The notes under the pieces were generated by a model. The model was not told the DNA's origin and did no database searches. It saw only the letters and a list, made by a program, of their open reading frames with translations. A stretch of DNA of 64,000 nucleotides from Peribacillus sp. Bi96 (GTDB lineage: Bacteria; Bacillota; Bacilli; Bacillales; DSM-1321), in the NCBI RefSeq assembly GCF_918698115.1, contig NZ_CAKKLV010000008.1, forward strand, positions 1 through 64,000, read 5' to 3'. Position 1 is the first letter of the stretch; every line of letters starts with the position of its first letter. A program made the translations under genes and the position numbers. Positions 8,682 through 17,436 of this stretch are shown in pieces.

Positions 8682-9311
8682 ATGATATCACAGCTTATAA
8701 TGACAATATTGAATTGGTTTGCAGGAATGGGGTATATGGGGATTTTATTGGGGCTGATGGTTGAAGTCATCCCTAGTGAGCTTGTTCTCGGATACGGTGG
8801 TTATTTGGTTGGCCTTGGGAAGATGAATTTTTGGGGAGCTGTCCTTGCAGGCGTAGCAGGAGGAACGATCGCACAATTATTTCTCTATTGGGCTGGTTAT
8901 TATGGCGGACGGCCCTTCCTTTTGAAGTATGGAAAATATGTGTTCATTAAAGAAAATCATATCGTAATGGCTGAAGAATGGTTTCAACGTTATGGGGTAG
9001 GAGTGATTTTTACGGCTCGATTCATCCCCGTTGTTCGCCATGCCATTTCCATCCCAGCAGGTATAGCAAGGATGTCCGTATGGAAGTTTATCATTTATAC
9101 GGTTGCCGCTGTGATACCTTGGACCATTGCGTTTCTAACCTTAGGACGGATCCTCGGAGAGAATTGGCAGCAAATCAAAGAAATTACTGCGCCATATCTA
9201 ATTCCGGTGGCAGGTTTTTCGTTTGTCCTAATCATGCTTTATATCATATGGAAAAAAAAGAGTCCACCTCCAATCGTAACGGTCAAAAAAATGGGACGGT
9301 TTCCAGATTAA
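8682..9311 (+). CDS. DedA family membrane protein
   Basis: A 209-residue inner-membrane protein of the DedA/VTT family. Visible are the N-terminal re-entrant-like segment with the acidic MVEVIPSELVLGYGGYLVG motif, the conserved ARFIPVVRHAISIPAGIARM arginine/proline motif, and a C-terminal membrane helix ending in a basic tail. DedA proteins flip phosphatidylethanolamine or undecaprenyl phosphate and support envelope homeostasis. The start is the ATG at 8682, with AAGGGGAG about eleven bases upstream; a TTG four bases earlier is out of frame. Monocistronic, closed by a strong terminator. Confidence 0.9.
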   Translation: MISQLIMTILNWFAGMGYMGILLGLMVEVIPSELVLGYGGYLVGLGKMNFWGAVLAGVAGGTIAQLFLYWAGYYGGRPFLLKYGKYVFIKENHIVMAEEWFQRYGVGVIFTARFIPVVRHAISIPAGIARMSVWKFIIYTVAAVIPWTIAFLTLGRILGENWQQIKEITAPYLIPVAGFSFVLIMLYIIWKKKSPPPIVTVKKMGRFPD

Positions 9312-9320
9312 TGAGAAGAC

Positions 9321-9362
9321 AAAAAACAGCCTCGTAAAAGGACCTTTTACGAGGCTGTTTTT
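9321..9362. terminator. Bidirectional terminator between dedA-like gene and HlyC/CorC copy 2
   Basis: Perfect stem aaaaacagcctcgtaaaa with its complement around a five-base loop, A-run on the left and T-run on the right. It serves two convergent genes. Confidence 0.95.
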
Positions 9363-9367
9363 CATTA

Positions 9368-10699
9368 TTATCCTTGGGAAAGGTCCTCTTCCAGAGGAAG
9401 CTGAATGACCTTTTTTGTTACCTCGATAGAACGAATGGCGTGATCTTCCATTTCAATCACTTTAAAGCAGAAGCCGTCTTTTTCCATGATGTCCCCAACA
9501 CTTACATCATAATTTTCCGTAAGGACCCATCCACCTATAGTATCGACATCATCTTCTTCTAAGTGAATGCCAAGTAAATCATTGACTTCCTTTACAAGAA
9601 GTTTAGAGTCAAAAATATAGTGTCCATCCTTAACTTTCCTGATGGATGCGACTTCATCGACATCGAATTCATCACGAATTTCCCCAACGATCTCCTCCAG
9701 GATATCCTCAACGGTGACAAGGCCTGAAGTTCCGCCGTATTCATCCATCAAAATAGCCATATGAATGCGTTCCTTTTGCATTTTCAACAGCAAATCATGT
9801 ATGGGTATATTCTCCATTACCCGAATGATCGGGCGAGTGTAGTTTTCAATCGCTTTAAAATGGATTTCCCGATTCTTAATAAGATCCGAGAAAATTTCCT
9901 TTAAGTTCACTAAGCCGATGACATGATCTTTATCACCTTCGACAACAGGATATCGAGTGTATTTCTCCAGTTTTGCCATGTCGACGAATTCCTGTACCGT
10001 TTCATCTTTAGATATGGTCATGATTTCTGTCCTTGGAACCATGATTTCTTTGGCAACACGGTCATCGAATTCAAAGATGTTGCTTACATATTTAAATTCC
10101 GATTGGTTAATCTCCCCGCTTTTATAGCTATCTGAGAGGATAAAGCGCAATTCTTCTTCCGTATGGGCAATTTCGCTTTCAGATGCAGGCTTGAAGCCAA
10201 ATAATCCGACAACGAAACGAGAAGAGTGATTCAATATCCAGATGAAGGGAAAGGCAATCTTATGGAAAAAAATCAACGGGTTGGCTATAGCCAAGGCCAC
10301 TTGCTCTGCTTTTTGGATGGCAACGGTCTTTGGAGCCAATTCACCTACAACCACATTCAGGAATGTTATCAGGGAAAATGAAATGACAAATGTAAGAATG
10401 CTTGTGAATTCCTGTGGGAAATGCAGGGCATTGAATAAAGGTCCCACCAATTTGAGGACGGTCGGTTGTCCTAGCCACCCCAATCCAAGGGCAGTTACGG
10501 TAATTCCAAGCTGTGTGGCGGATAGGTATTCATCAAGATTGGATGTAACCTTCTTGGCCGCAATGGCTTTTTTGTTTCCCTCTTCAATCAATTGATCGAT
10601 CCTCGAGCTGCGAACCCTTATGATCGAAAATTCAGAAGCTACAAAAAAGGCAGTTAAAGCGATTAAAATAATGATAAATAGAAAACTTAATATGTCCAA
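9368..10699 (-). CDS. HlyC/CorC (CNNM) family membrane protein, copy 2
   Basis: A 443-residue paralogue of the gene at 4896-6248, with the same domain order: CNNM membrane domain (1-190), CBS pair (205-335) and CorC_HlyC domain (345-430). Long stretches around EIMVPRTEI and the second CBS domain are identical, so the pair arose by duplication. Like copy 1, it starts with TTG GAC AT and has a long leader from its own promoter; no good ribosome site lies immediately before the TTG. Probable role in divalent cation (magnesium or manganese) efflux by family analogy. Having two or more copies is common in Bacillus. Confidence 0.92.
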   Translation of the reverse strand: MDILSFLFIIILIALTAFFVASEFSIIRVRSSRIDQLIEEGNKKAIAAKKVTSNLDEYLSATQLGITVTALGLGWLGQPTVLKLVGPLFNALHFPQEFTSILTFVISFSLITFLNVVVGELAPKTVAIQKAEQVALAIANPLIFFHKIAFPFIWILNHSSRFVVGLFGFKPASESEIAHTEEELRFILSDSYKSGEINQSEFKYVSNIFEFDDRVAKEIMVPRTEIMTISKDETVQEFVDMAKLEKYTRYPVVEGDKDHVIGLVNLKEIFSDLIKNREIHFKAIENYTRPIIRVMENIPIHDLLLKMQKERIHMAILMDEYGGTSGLVTVEDILEEIVGEIRDEFDVDEVASIRKVKDGHYIFDSKLLVKEVNDLLGIHLEEDDVDTIGGWVLTENYDVSVGDIMEKDGFCFKVIEMEDHAIRSIEVTKKVIQLPLEEDLSQG

Positions 10700-10899
10700 T
10701 TAGTGTGGGACTTAATTGAATCGCCTATTGTACCGAACGACTTAATTTTCCCAGTCACCTCCCAAAACCAATAATGAATGAAATGATGTTATCGTATTAA
10801 ATGTTAGATGAAAAAATTATTTTGCAGGAAATATCATGATGGTTTTTATTTTCAATCTATAGGGTCATTCACCTCGATTAGTAGTGGAACCTAACTATT
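10700..10899 (-). other. 5' leader of HlyC/CorC copy 2
   Basis: About 195 bases from the predicted start of transcription to the TTG codon. Read leftward it has GAGGTGA with a following ATG ACC CTA TAG mini-frame, and later GGAGGTGACT about 70 bases before the gene. The spacing and motifs echo the leader of copy 1. Confidence 0.4.
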
Positions 10900-10929
10900 A
10901 GTATAAGTAAATAGACGTCAATCAGTCAA
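10900..10929 (-). promoter_or_regulatory. Sigma-A promoter for HlyC/CorC copy 2
   Basis: Minus strand: TTGACT (10924-10929), 18-base spacer, TATACT (10900-10905). Confidence 0.65.
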
Positions 10930-10972
10930 AAATTTCACACTGAATATCCAAGTAAATAAGGATATTTATCCA

Positions 10973-12082
10973 TTATTTAGTTTTCAATTGAATCGAAAAT
11001 GTCGTTAGGAAATCCGTTGAGTGACATGATAATGTTCCTTGATGTTTTAAAACGATTTCTTTACAGACGAATAGTCCCAATCCCGTTCCACTTTTTTTTG
11101 TGGTGATGAAAGGGTCAAATATATTCGGAAGGACCTCGTCGGGTATCTTCGGACCATTGTTGGAAATATTTAAGGTAAGGATGCCGGGCGGTGATTCAGA
11201 GCCAGATATATAGATGGACGGGGATGGCATCCCCCCAACTACATCAAGAGCATTTAAAATGATATTCAGTAAAACTTGGCGGAATTCTTCTTCAGAACCG
11301 GAAATTACCGCATCATCGGCAATATTACATGTAATGGAAGCATTTACTTCCAAAATGCTAGGATATAAAAACTCGATCACCTCGTTCACGAGTTTGGAAA
11401 TGGAAAACAGATCCGGTGGTGATTCTGATGTTTCCTTTTTGGAAATATTAAGGAATTGTGTAATCCGGTAATTGAGCTGATCCAATTCCTTTGAAATGAT
11501 ATCAAGATATTTTATCTCGGGTTGCTCGGCCTGTAACAATTGAATGAATCCCATGATGGATGTAAGTGGATTACGGAATTCATGGACAAAACTTGAGGTC
11601 ATTTGGCCTAGGAGCGTCAAACGGTCTTTATGGTTTGGGCTTATGAATTGATAGCGTTCTTCAAGTTCCTTCGTTTTCAATTCCGTATAATGGGATGATG
11701 CAAAATGAATGAGTTTATCGAAGTAAACGTTTATTTGCTTAATAAGATTAAATACTTCGTCTTTAGATGCCTCGGAATTCAAAACGTGATCAATGATGAT
11801 GGATCTGCCGATGGTTGCAGTGGAAAAGAAATTTTCCATATTCAACTGCTTATGAACTCGATCAGACGCAATTTTTTCCCCTACGACCCTCAGTACATCT
11901 TCTATGCCAGTATCCGATTTTCCAAGCTGATCCATTAGCAGATTAAAAATATTTTCTACTTCTCCTTTGAAGTACCCCATATATTCATCCGGTAAATGCA
12001 GCAGCTCATCGTTCCATTTGGAAATGATACTGCTTTTTTGAGAAGATAAAAAGTGAATGGTCATTTCTCGATTAGATACCAT
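10973..12082 (-). CDS. Soluble sensor histidine kinase
   Basis: A 369-residue histidine kinase without membrane segments. Residues about 1-135 are a helical sensor domain (STQK-type start, SIISKWNDELL) resembling the RsbRD/kinase N-terminal helical domain. The HisKA box SSFVHEFRNPLTSIMGF holds the phospho-accepting histidine. The GHKL ATPase domain shows the N-box NIILNALD, and the G-boxes NISNNGPKIPDE and SGTGLGLFVCKEI. There is no adjacent response regulator, so it is an orphan kinase; Bacillus phosphorelay kinases feeding Spo0F are commonly orphans of this build, which is inference. I choose the ATG at 12082 because GGAGGGC precedes it; the ATG at 12094 would put that site inside the gene. 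Confidence 0.88.
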   Translation of the reverse strand: MVSNREMTIHFLSSQKSSIISKWNDELLHLPDEYMGYFKGEVENIFNLLMDQLGKSDTGIEDVLRVVGEKIASDRVHKQLNMENFFSTATIGRSIIIDHVLNSEASKDEVFNLIKQINVYFDKLIHFASSHYTELKTKELEERYQFISPNHKDRLTLLGQMTSSFVHEFRNPLTSIMGFIQLLQAEQPEIKYLDIISKELDQLNYRITQFLNISKKETSESPPDLFSISKLVNEVIEFLYPSILEVNASITCNIADDAVISGSEEEFRQVLLNIILNALDVVGGMPSPSIYISGSESPPGILTLNISNNGPKIPDEVLPNIFDPFITTKKSGTGLGLFVCKEIVLKHQGTLSCHSTDFLTTFSIQLKTK

Positions 12083-12300
12083 TTTGCCCTCCATACTGTA
12101 GGAAAATGAATTTACTTATGATCCAGAAATATATTCATTTGAATAAAATTACAAAATATCAAAATAATTACATGATGCTTTTATGATAACAGATTAGTGT
12201 TCTTTACACATGTGTCAATTGGATAAATATTCGGCAATCAATCGATAAATCCCTTTTTTTGACACAGTTTTATTACACTTATTACAAGATTAAACATAAT

Positions 12301-12337
12301 AAAAAGGTATCCGTAAAGTTAATGACGGTTACCTTTT
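12301..12337 (-). terminator. Terminator overlapping the end of the CDF gene
   Basis: Stem AAAAGGTAaCCGT with ACGGaTACCTTTTT, ending in a T-run on the minus strand. It overlaps the last codons of the metal transporter gene. Confidence 0.75.
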
Positions 12338-13206
12338 GTATGAAATGCATATGGTTCAATGTGAACGATTACATGCTCGATATTATATTCCTTCAAAAGA
12401 TTCTCCTCGATTTTAATCGTTATATCGTGACCTTGGATGACGGTCAAAAGCGGGTTAACATGAACGGTGGTTTCAAGCAGGATTTCACTCCCATGCATTC
12501 GTGCTTTAATTTCACTCATGTCTTTAACACCTTCTGTCAAGATAATGGTTTGTCCGATCTTTTGCAGAAGCTGTTCGTCAAAACCATCGGTTAAAGAGAT
12601 GGAGGCGTCATGAAAAATGTCCCATGCAGTTTTGCAGATGATGATCCCAACAACTGCAGCAGCTATAGCATCTAACCAAGGGATTCCCAGCTTAGTACCG
12701 ATAATTCCCATAAATGCACCAACACTGACAAGTGCATCGGAACGATTATCCTGTGCAACGGCGTTGATGGAAGCGCTGTTGATCTTTTTACTTAATGCGA
12801 TGTTAAAACGATAGATTCCGTACATGAAGATTGCAGAGAAAAGAGCGACATAAGCGGTCAGCATATTGGGAACGGTTGTTGAATCTTGCGTGAAGAAGGA
12901 TTCGATAGCACTGAATATTACCTGCAGGCCCACGGTTATCATGATGAAGGCAGCTACCAGCGAGGCTACGGTTTCCGCTCGCAAATGCCCATATGAATGA
13001 TTATCATCAGGCGGTCTCTTTGAGATTTTCAAGCCAATCAATACGGCTACTGAAGCGATAATGTCGGTCGTATTATTTAAGCCATCCGCCCAAAGTCCTT
13101 TAGAATCGCCAAAATAACCAATAGACAATTTAAGGGCAGACAAGAATATGTAAGCGGCAATGCTTATGTAGGCGCCTTTTTCAGCTGAAATCGAATGTTT
13201 ATCCAT
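12319..13206 (-). CDS. Cation diffusion facilitator family metal exporter
   Basis: A 295-residue CDF transporter with six membrane segments and a cytoplasmic C-terminal domain (about 205-290). Metal-site residues are in GLWADGLNNTTDIIAS (segment II) and DNRSDALVSVGAF (segment V). The segment II motif here is DxxxD with no histidine, as in manganese/iron-type CDF members more than in zinc ones. It would exchange the metal for protons across the cytoplasmic membrane. The start at the ATG at 13206 has GGGAGGG upstream; the longer reading to 13254 lacks a ribosome site. No metal-sensing regulator is adjacent. Confidence 0.9.
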   Translation of the reverse strand: MDKHSISAEKGAYISIAAYIFLSALKLSIGYFGDSKGLWADGLNNTTDIIASVAVLIGLKISKRPPDDNHSYGHLRAETVASLVAAFIMITVGLQVIFSAIESFFTQDSTTVPNMLTAYVALFSAIFMYGIYRFNIALSKKINSASINAVAQDNRSDALVSVGAFMGIIGTKLGIPWLDAIAAAVVGIIICKTAWDIFHDASISLTDGFDEQLLQKIGQTIILTEGVKDMSEIKARMHGSEILLETTVHVNPLLTVIQGHDITIKIEENLLKEYNIEHVIVHIEPYAFHTKGNRH

Positions 13207-14023
13207 GTCTATTCCCTCCCAAGTGTAAAAAAGCTCAATAAGATACCAAAACAAACCTTAGTGAGTCTAAAGAAAAATTATCGTATTTAGCCATCTAACT
13301 TGATTATGATGGGTGTATTGAAGGCCTATAGAGAAGTTGATTAAAAGAGAAAATTTGGCAATAAGGTTCATTTATAGAAACTAGTAATATATTCTAACCG
13401 AGGATCGATTTTTAATACTTCCACAAGAGGAGCCAAAAAGTGAGCTTAGACCCCGTTAGTACGAGCACAGGGATGGGATGTGGTTTGGATGCGAGCATTA
13501 CTGGACACAATATCGGGTGCCGCATTTTGTTTTGCGCTAATTGCGGAAGGGGAACTAATGGACACATTTTGGATTATTCCTTGGCCTTTTTATAGCGGTA
13601 CAGCATCGATGAAGGTAAAGGTTCATTGATTATTATCTTGCCTTTTCGGTGGTGGGGCTATCCGAGTATTCATGAATATGTTTGGCAATGACTCTTAAAG
13701 AGGAAAAGCGTTTCAAAACAAAGCTGCATGGAATTGGCAAATTGGCAACATGTTTGTGGGGCGTTTTCTGAGGTTTCTTTGTCATGTCAACATATCTGGA
13801 ATCGTGTCATTGGTTCTTCTGCTCCAACAGGCAGTCAGTAGCGCTTTATTCGTTCATTGTTAATGGGACTTTAATGCCGATCAGTTTAATTATTCGCGGT
13901 GTTGATATATACCGCTGTTTCAATGGAAGTAAAAAAAGCGTAAGAAAGACCGAATTCATAAAGGAATCCAGTCTTTTTCGAAGGATGATCATATAGAACA
14001 TAAAGGTTGAACTGGCTCCATTT
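13207..14023. pseudogene. Decayed region, possible remnants of a membrane protein
   Basis: About 800 bases with no intact gene. Between about 13440 and 13995 on the plus strand several short hydrophobic stretches appear in shifting frames: MRALLDTISGAAFCFALIAE with DTFWIIPWPF, then SLIIILPFRWWGYPSIHEYV, then a segment around VSLVLLLQQAVSSALF. Stops and frame changes separate them. This pattern suggests a degraded multi-pass membrane protein, but I could not identify the parent family. Confidence 0.3.
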
Positions 14024-14548
14024 TCATTTTGCAATGAATACTGAGCAGTGGGCGTTTTTGGCAATGGAACTACTTGTACTGCCAAGAAAGAATTTTTCCA
14101 ACCCGCTTTTAGCGCTATTACCAACAACGATGATGTCAGCCGCGTTTCTTTGAGCATAGTCACATATGCTATCAGGCGCATGACCTTCCAATATTTCGAA
14201 TTTCCCCTTTACTTGACATTCACTTAGCAGTCTCAACGTATTGCTTTCTGCATTTTGAACACTATTCTCGACGGCGGAAAGGTGATCATTTACTTTTTGA
14301 TGTTCTGGTTGTTCAACTTCTACGACAGGGTGTGTTTGGACGGGGGCTACATAAAATCCTGCGGAAGGTACGAATCCCGGAGCCGATGCGTTTCCAATGA
14401 TATGCTGTTCCACCTTATTATTCAGGACATGAACTACGGTCAGCTCAGCACCAGGAAAGGCCTTTTTCAATGTTGCTCCGTATTCAACGGCACGCTTACT
14501 CTCTTCGTTTCCATCAAAAGCGACGACAATATGTTTTAAGTCCTTCAT
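14024..14548 (-). CDS. Universal stress protein (UspA family)
   Basis: A 174-residue cytosolic protein of the Usp fold. The N-terminal KHIVVAFDGNEESKRAVEYG strand and the C-terminal nucleotide loop VVGNSAKSGLEKFFLGSTSS (the G-x2-G-x9-G-S pattern of ATP-binding Usp proteins, with slight variation) are clear. It is about 30 residues longer than the usual 140 because of an insert at about residues 50-85 rich in Pro, Val and His. I pick the ATG at 14548 because GGGGAGAG lies eight bases before it; the ATG at 14557 is directly abutting. Expected role: stress survival by nucleotide-dependent protein interaction. Confidence 0.9.
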   Translation of the reverse strand: MKDLKHIVVAFDGNEESKRAVEYGATLKKAFPGAELTVVHVLNNKVEQHIIGNASAPGFVPSAGFYVAPVQTHPVVEVEQPEHQKVNDHLSAVENSVQNAESNTLRLLSECQVKGKFEILEGHAPDSICDYAQRNAADIIVVGNSAKSGLEKFFLGSTSSSIAKNAHCSVFIAK

Positions 14549-14737
14549 CAATATCATCTCTCCCCATTTTATAATGTCTTTAAATGTGTTATACCCACTT
14601 TTAAATGGCTTAACGCCTGTTTATCTGGAAAAGGCGAATTTAGCTATTGTCTTTTATACATTCGAGGAGTTTTCTTTAATAAAAAGGGTAAAATATTTTT
14701 AATGAAATATGTCGCAGATGGGAAAATGGGGGTACAA

Positions 14738-16735
14738 ATGAGAGGGTTAATGAAATTAAGTCTAATTATAATATTGGCGGTGGTGGTTTTAGGCGCCGGT
14801 TTACTATTTTATTTCAGGCAGGGTGCCGACATAAGCCAGCTTCAAAATCATCTTCAGCAACCGACGGGAATCTATGATCTTGATGGGAATCTTGCCAGCA
14901 CAGTAACAGCAAATAAATCCGAAGGTGTTACGATAGATGAAATACCGGAACATATGAAACAAGCGGTGGTTTCAATTGAGGATCACCGTTTTTATGAACA
15001 TCATGGCATAGATTACCAAGGGATCTTGCGAGCTTTGGTTAAAAATGCGAAGGCCGGAAGTGTTGTTGAGGGAGGGAGCACGCTTACCCAGCAGCTTGTG
15101 AAAATTACGATGCTGGAATCTAATCGAACACTGAAAAGGAAGATAGAAGAGTTTTTTCTAGCCCAAGAAGTTGAAAATGAATATACAAAAGATGAAATTC
15201 TCGAAATGTATTTGAATCAAGTTTATTTCGGCCATGGAGCATGGGGCATCAAAAAGGCAGCAAATATTTATTTTTCCAAAGAGGTATCCGAATTGACAAT
15301 TTCCGAGGGAGCCTTACTGGCGGGTGTCATTAACCTGCCATCCAAACTTGATCCTTACAAGAATTTGGATGGGGCATTGAAGCGACGTGATTTAGTGCTC
15401 TCAAGAATGGCTGAACATGGTTATTTGACGAAAGACGAAGAAGCTGCCGCCAAAAAAGATACGGTGACGCTCCTTATGGGAGAGAAGGAAACTGATCCAT
15501 TAAAAGGAAAGTACCCTTATTTTGTCGATCATGTTTTATCGGAAGCATCCAGCAAATATGGAATAAAGCTTGAGGATCTTCTTACAAAGGGATATAAAAT
15601 ATATACGACACTGGACCAACCTATGCAGCAAGCTACAGAATCCGTGTATGCGAATCCTGCCAATTTTCCAGTTGGAACGAGTACAGAAGAAATCGTTCAA
15701 AGTGGGTCAGTCCTTCTTGATCCGAAAACAGGCGGAATAAAAGCGCTCGTCGGCGGGAGAGGGGAGCATCAATTCATGGGATATAATCGGGCAACCCAAC
15801 TGACAAGATCTCCAGGTTCATCCATTAAACCGCTTGTCGTTTACACACCGGCGGTTGAGGAGGGGTACGATATCACAGCCCCATTAAAGGATGAAAAAAT
15901 GAGCTTTGGGGAATATGAGCCAACAAACCTGAGCGGAGTGTATAAAGGGGAAGTTCCTATGTACGAAGCGGTGATGAATTCCCTGAATGTGCCAACTGTT
16001 TGGCTGTTGAATGAAATTGGCATCGATAAGGGGCTTGATTCACTAAAGCGGTTTGGGATCCCTTATGACAAGAATGACCGAAACCTGTCGGTTGCTTTAG
16101 GCGGGATGAGGAAAGGGGTGTCACCGCTGCAAATGGCAGGAGCCTTTTCAGCATTTGCCAACAGTGGCGAACGGATGCAGACGCATGCCATTGTAAAAAT
16201 AGAAAATAACGATGGAAAAGAGGTAGCCTTCTTTAAAGAGAAACGCACCAAGGTAACCTCTAAAGGCGTTGTCGACAAAATGAATGCCATGCTGCTTGGA
16301 ACTGTGGAATATGGCACAGGGGAAAATGCGGCTGTTTCCGGATACGAAGTAGCAGGTAAAACAGGGTCCACACAAGTTCCCATAGAAGGAATATCAGGGG
16401 TTAAAGATCAATGGTTCGTCGGTTATACACCTTCATTGGTCGGTGCTGTTTGGGCTGGGTATGATAAGACGGATGCAAAACATTATTTAACGACACATAG
16501 TAGTCAGGGAAGTGCACTCATCTTTCAAAAAATAATGGCGAGAGCTTTACAGAATCAAGCTTCTCAATCGTTTAATACACAAGACATCGGACAGCTTATA
16601 GCTGAACAAGAGGCACTTATAGCAAAACAACAGGCAAAAGAAGAAGGCGCGCAAAGTAAGCAATATTGGATTGATAAAGGAAATGAAATTCGAAAAGGGT
16701 TGCATAAATGGAAGGACTGGGAGTTACCGTGGTAG
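14738..16735 (+). CDS. Class A penicillin-binding protein (transglycosylase/transpeptidase)
   Basis: A 665-residue bifunctional peptidoglycan synthase anchored by an N-terminal membrane helix. The glycosyltransferase domain (about 55-225) has the catalytic EDHRFYEHHGID motif, EGGSTLTQQLVK and the second acidic site in NEYTKDEILEMYLNQVYFG. The transpeptidase domain (about 310-600) has SSIK with nucleophile Ser361, the SLN triad and KTGST. Size and the lack of a long C-terminal tail fit the PbpF/PbpG (PBP2c/2d) group more than PonA; PbpG-type enzymes act in spore germ-cell-wall synthesis. The ATG at 14738 follows GGGGGT at five bases; an earlier ATG at 14702 has a weaker site. A strong terminator follows. 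Confidence 0.9.
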   Translation: MRGLMKLSLIIILAVVVLGAGLLFYFRQGADISQLQNHLQQPTGIYDLDGNLASTVTANKSEGVTIDEIPEHMKQAVVSIEDHRFYEHHGIDYQGILRALVKNAKAGSVVEGGSTLTQQLVKITMLESNRTLKRKIEEFFLAQEVENEYTKDEILEMYLNQVYFGHGAWGIKKAANIYFSKEVSELTISEGALLAGVINLPSKLDPYKNLDGALKRRDLVLSRMAEHGYLTKDEEAAAKKDTVTLLMGEKETDPLKGKYPYFVDHVLSEASSKYGIKLEDLLTKGYKIYTTLDQPMQQATESVYANPANFPVGTSTEEIVQSGSVLLDPKTGGIKALVGGRGEHQFMGYNRATQLTRSPGSSIKPLVVYTPAVEEGYDITAPLKDEKMSFGEYEPTNLSGVYKGEVPMYEAVMNSLNVPTVWLLNEIGIDKGLDSLKRFGIPYDKNDRNLSVALGGMRKGVSPLQMAGAFSAFANSGERMQTHAIVKIENNDGKEVAFFKEKRTKVTSKGVVDKMNAMLLGTVEYGTGENAAVSGYEVAGKTGSTQVPIEGISGVKDQWFVGYTPSLVGAVWAGYDKTDAKHYLTTHSSQGSALIFQKIMARALQNQASQSFNTQDIGQLIAEQEALIAKQQAKEEGAQSKQYWIDKGNEIRKGLHKWKDWELPW

Positions 16736-16788
16736 TTTAATTTAAAATGGAGAATGGATCAGATGCACTTCCCCATCCAATTCAGCAC

Positions 16789-16821
16789 AAAAAAAGACTG
16801 TCAAGCCTTTGACAGTCTTTC
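16789..16821. terminator. Bidirectional terminator after the PBP gene
   Basis: Stem aaaagactgtcaa with its complement around a three-base loop, A-run and T-run on the two sides. It separates the convergent PBP gene and the 22-residue peptide gene. Confidence 0.92.
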
Positions 16822-16829
16822 CACATTCA

Positions 16830-16898
16830 TTAAAAAATAAAATTTACGATTATGCCGATAACGACGATTGCGCCAATCACCATTAAAATGGTTCTCAT
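16830..16898 (-). CDS. 22-residue hydrophobic membrane peptide
   Basis: A very short frame: ATG at 16898 preceded by AGAGGGTG at good spacing, 22 codons, TAA at 16830. The product is one membrane helix (RTILMVIGAIVVIGIIV then NFIF) with a single arginine at the N-terminus. The frame ends eight bases before a bidirectional terminator, which is what a transcribed gene would show. Single-helix peptides of this size in bacteria are often stress-regulated membrane proteins or toxin-like peptides; nothing here shows which. It lies 38 bases downstream of the HPr-like gene and may be co-transcribed with it. Confidence 0.55.
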   Translation of the reverse strand: MRTILMVIGAIVVIGIIVNFIF

Positions 16899-16936
16899 TG
16901 TATACACCCTCTTTGTTTATTCGTAGTTGTCATCAT

Positions 16937-17245
16937 TTAAATGTTAACGGTTTGATTTGTTTGATAACCAAATGCACCTTCATCATTTTCTTTACAAATA
17001 TCCTGTACTTTTTCGAGCATGGCATGTACATTCTCGCCTTCAAGGATGACTTTCATGGTTGCACACTCTTGAAGAATGAGTACAAAAGATACAAATGTCG
17101 AAAGTTTCTTGGCATCCACCAATTTATGGTTGCAGATAAAATATATATTTCCTTTAAATTCTTTTGTAACTTGATATAAGTTCATGATTTGACGCATGGA
17201 TAACGTTTTATTTGTTTTAATATCAGAAGAAATTACTTTATTCAT
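16937..17245 (-). CDS. HPr-like protein lacking the phosphorylation sites
   Basis: A 102-residue protein whose residues about 15-100 can be aligned with the HPr/Crh fold: LYQVTKEFKGNIYFICNHKLVDAKKLSTFVSFVL mirrors the HPr segment from helix 1 to the region after Ser46, and the following ECATMKVILEGENVHAMLEKVQDI mirrors the C-terminal strand and helix. The position of HPr His15 appears to be Ser, and the position of Ser46 appears to be Lys, so neither PTS phosphotransfer nor HPr-kinase control is expected. The start at the ATG at 17245 has AAAGGAGC upstream; the longer reading to 17290 has none. It could bind a partner protein in a phosphorylation-independent way. Alignment was by eye. Confidence 0.65.
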   Translation of the reverse strand: MNKVISSDIKTNKTLSMRQIMNLYQVTKEFKGNIYFICNHKLVDAKKLSTFVSFVLILQECATMKVILEGENVHAMLEKVQDICKENDEGAFGYQTNQTVNI

Positions 17246-17436
17246 GTCGTTAGCTCCTTTAGTTTTTATACTTTCGAAAAGCATAATCAAGATGTCAGTT
17301 CGGCTACAACTTGTAAATCGAACAAGTATGTTTTGTTTTATTTATGTAATTGTTAGCGAGTCATGTTGTATATTTACCCATGTAAAAGACTTTGAAACCT
17401 ATTTGAACATTTCAATTCATGAAGGGAGAAGGAACA

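Noticed and set aside
4896..10699. HlyC/CorC genes as hemolysins or virulence factors.
   Set aside because: The label hemolysin is historical; domain content (CNNM, CBS, CorC) indicates a cation-transport role.
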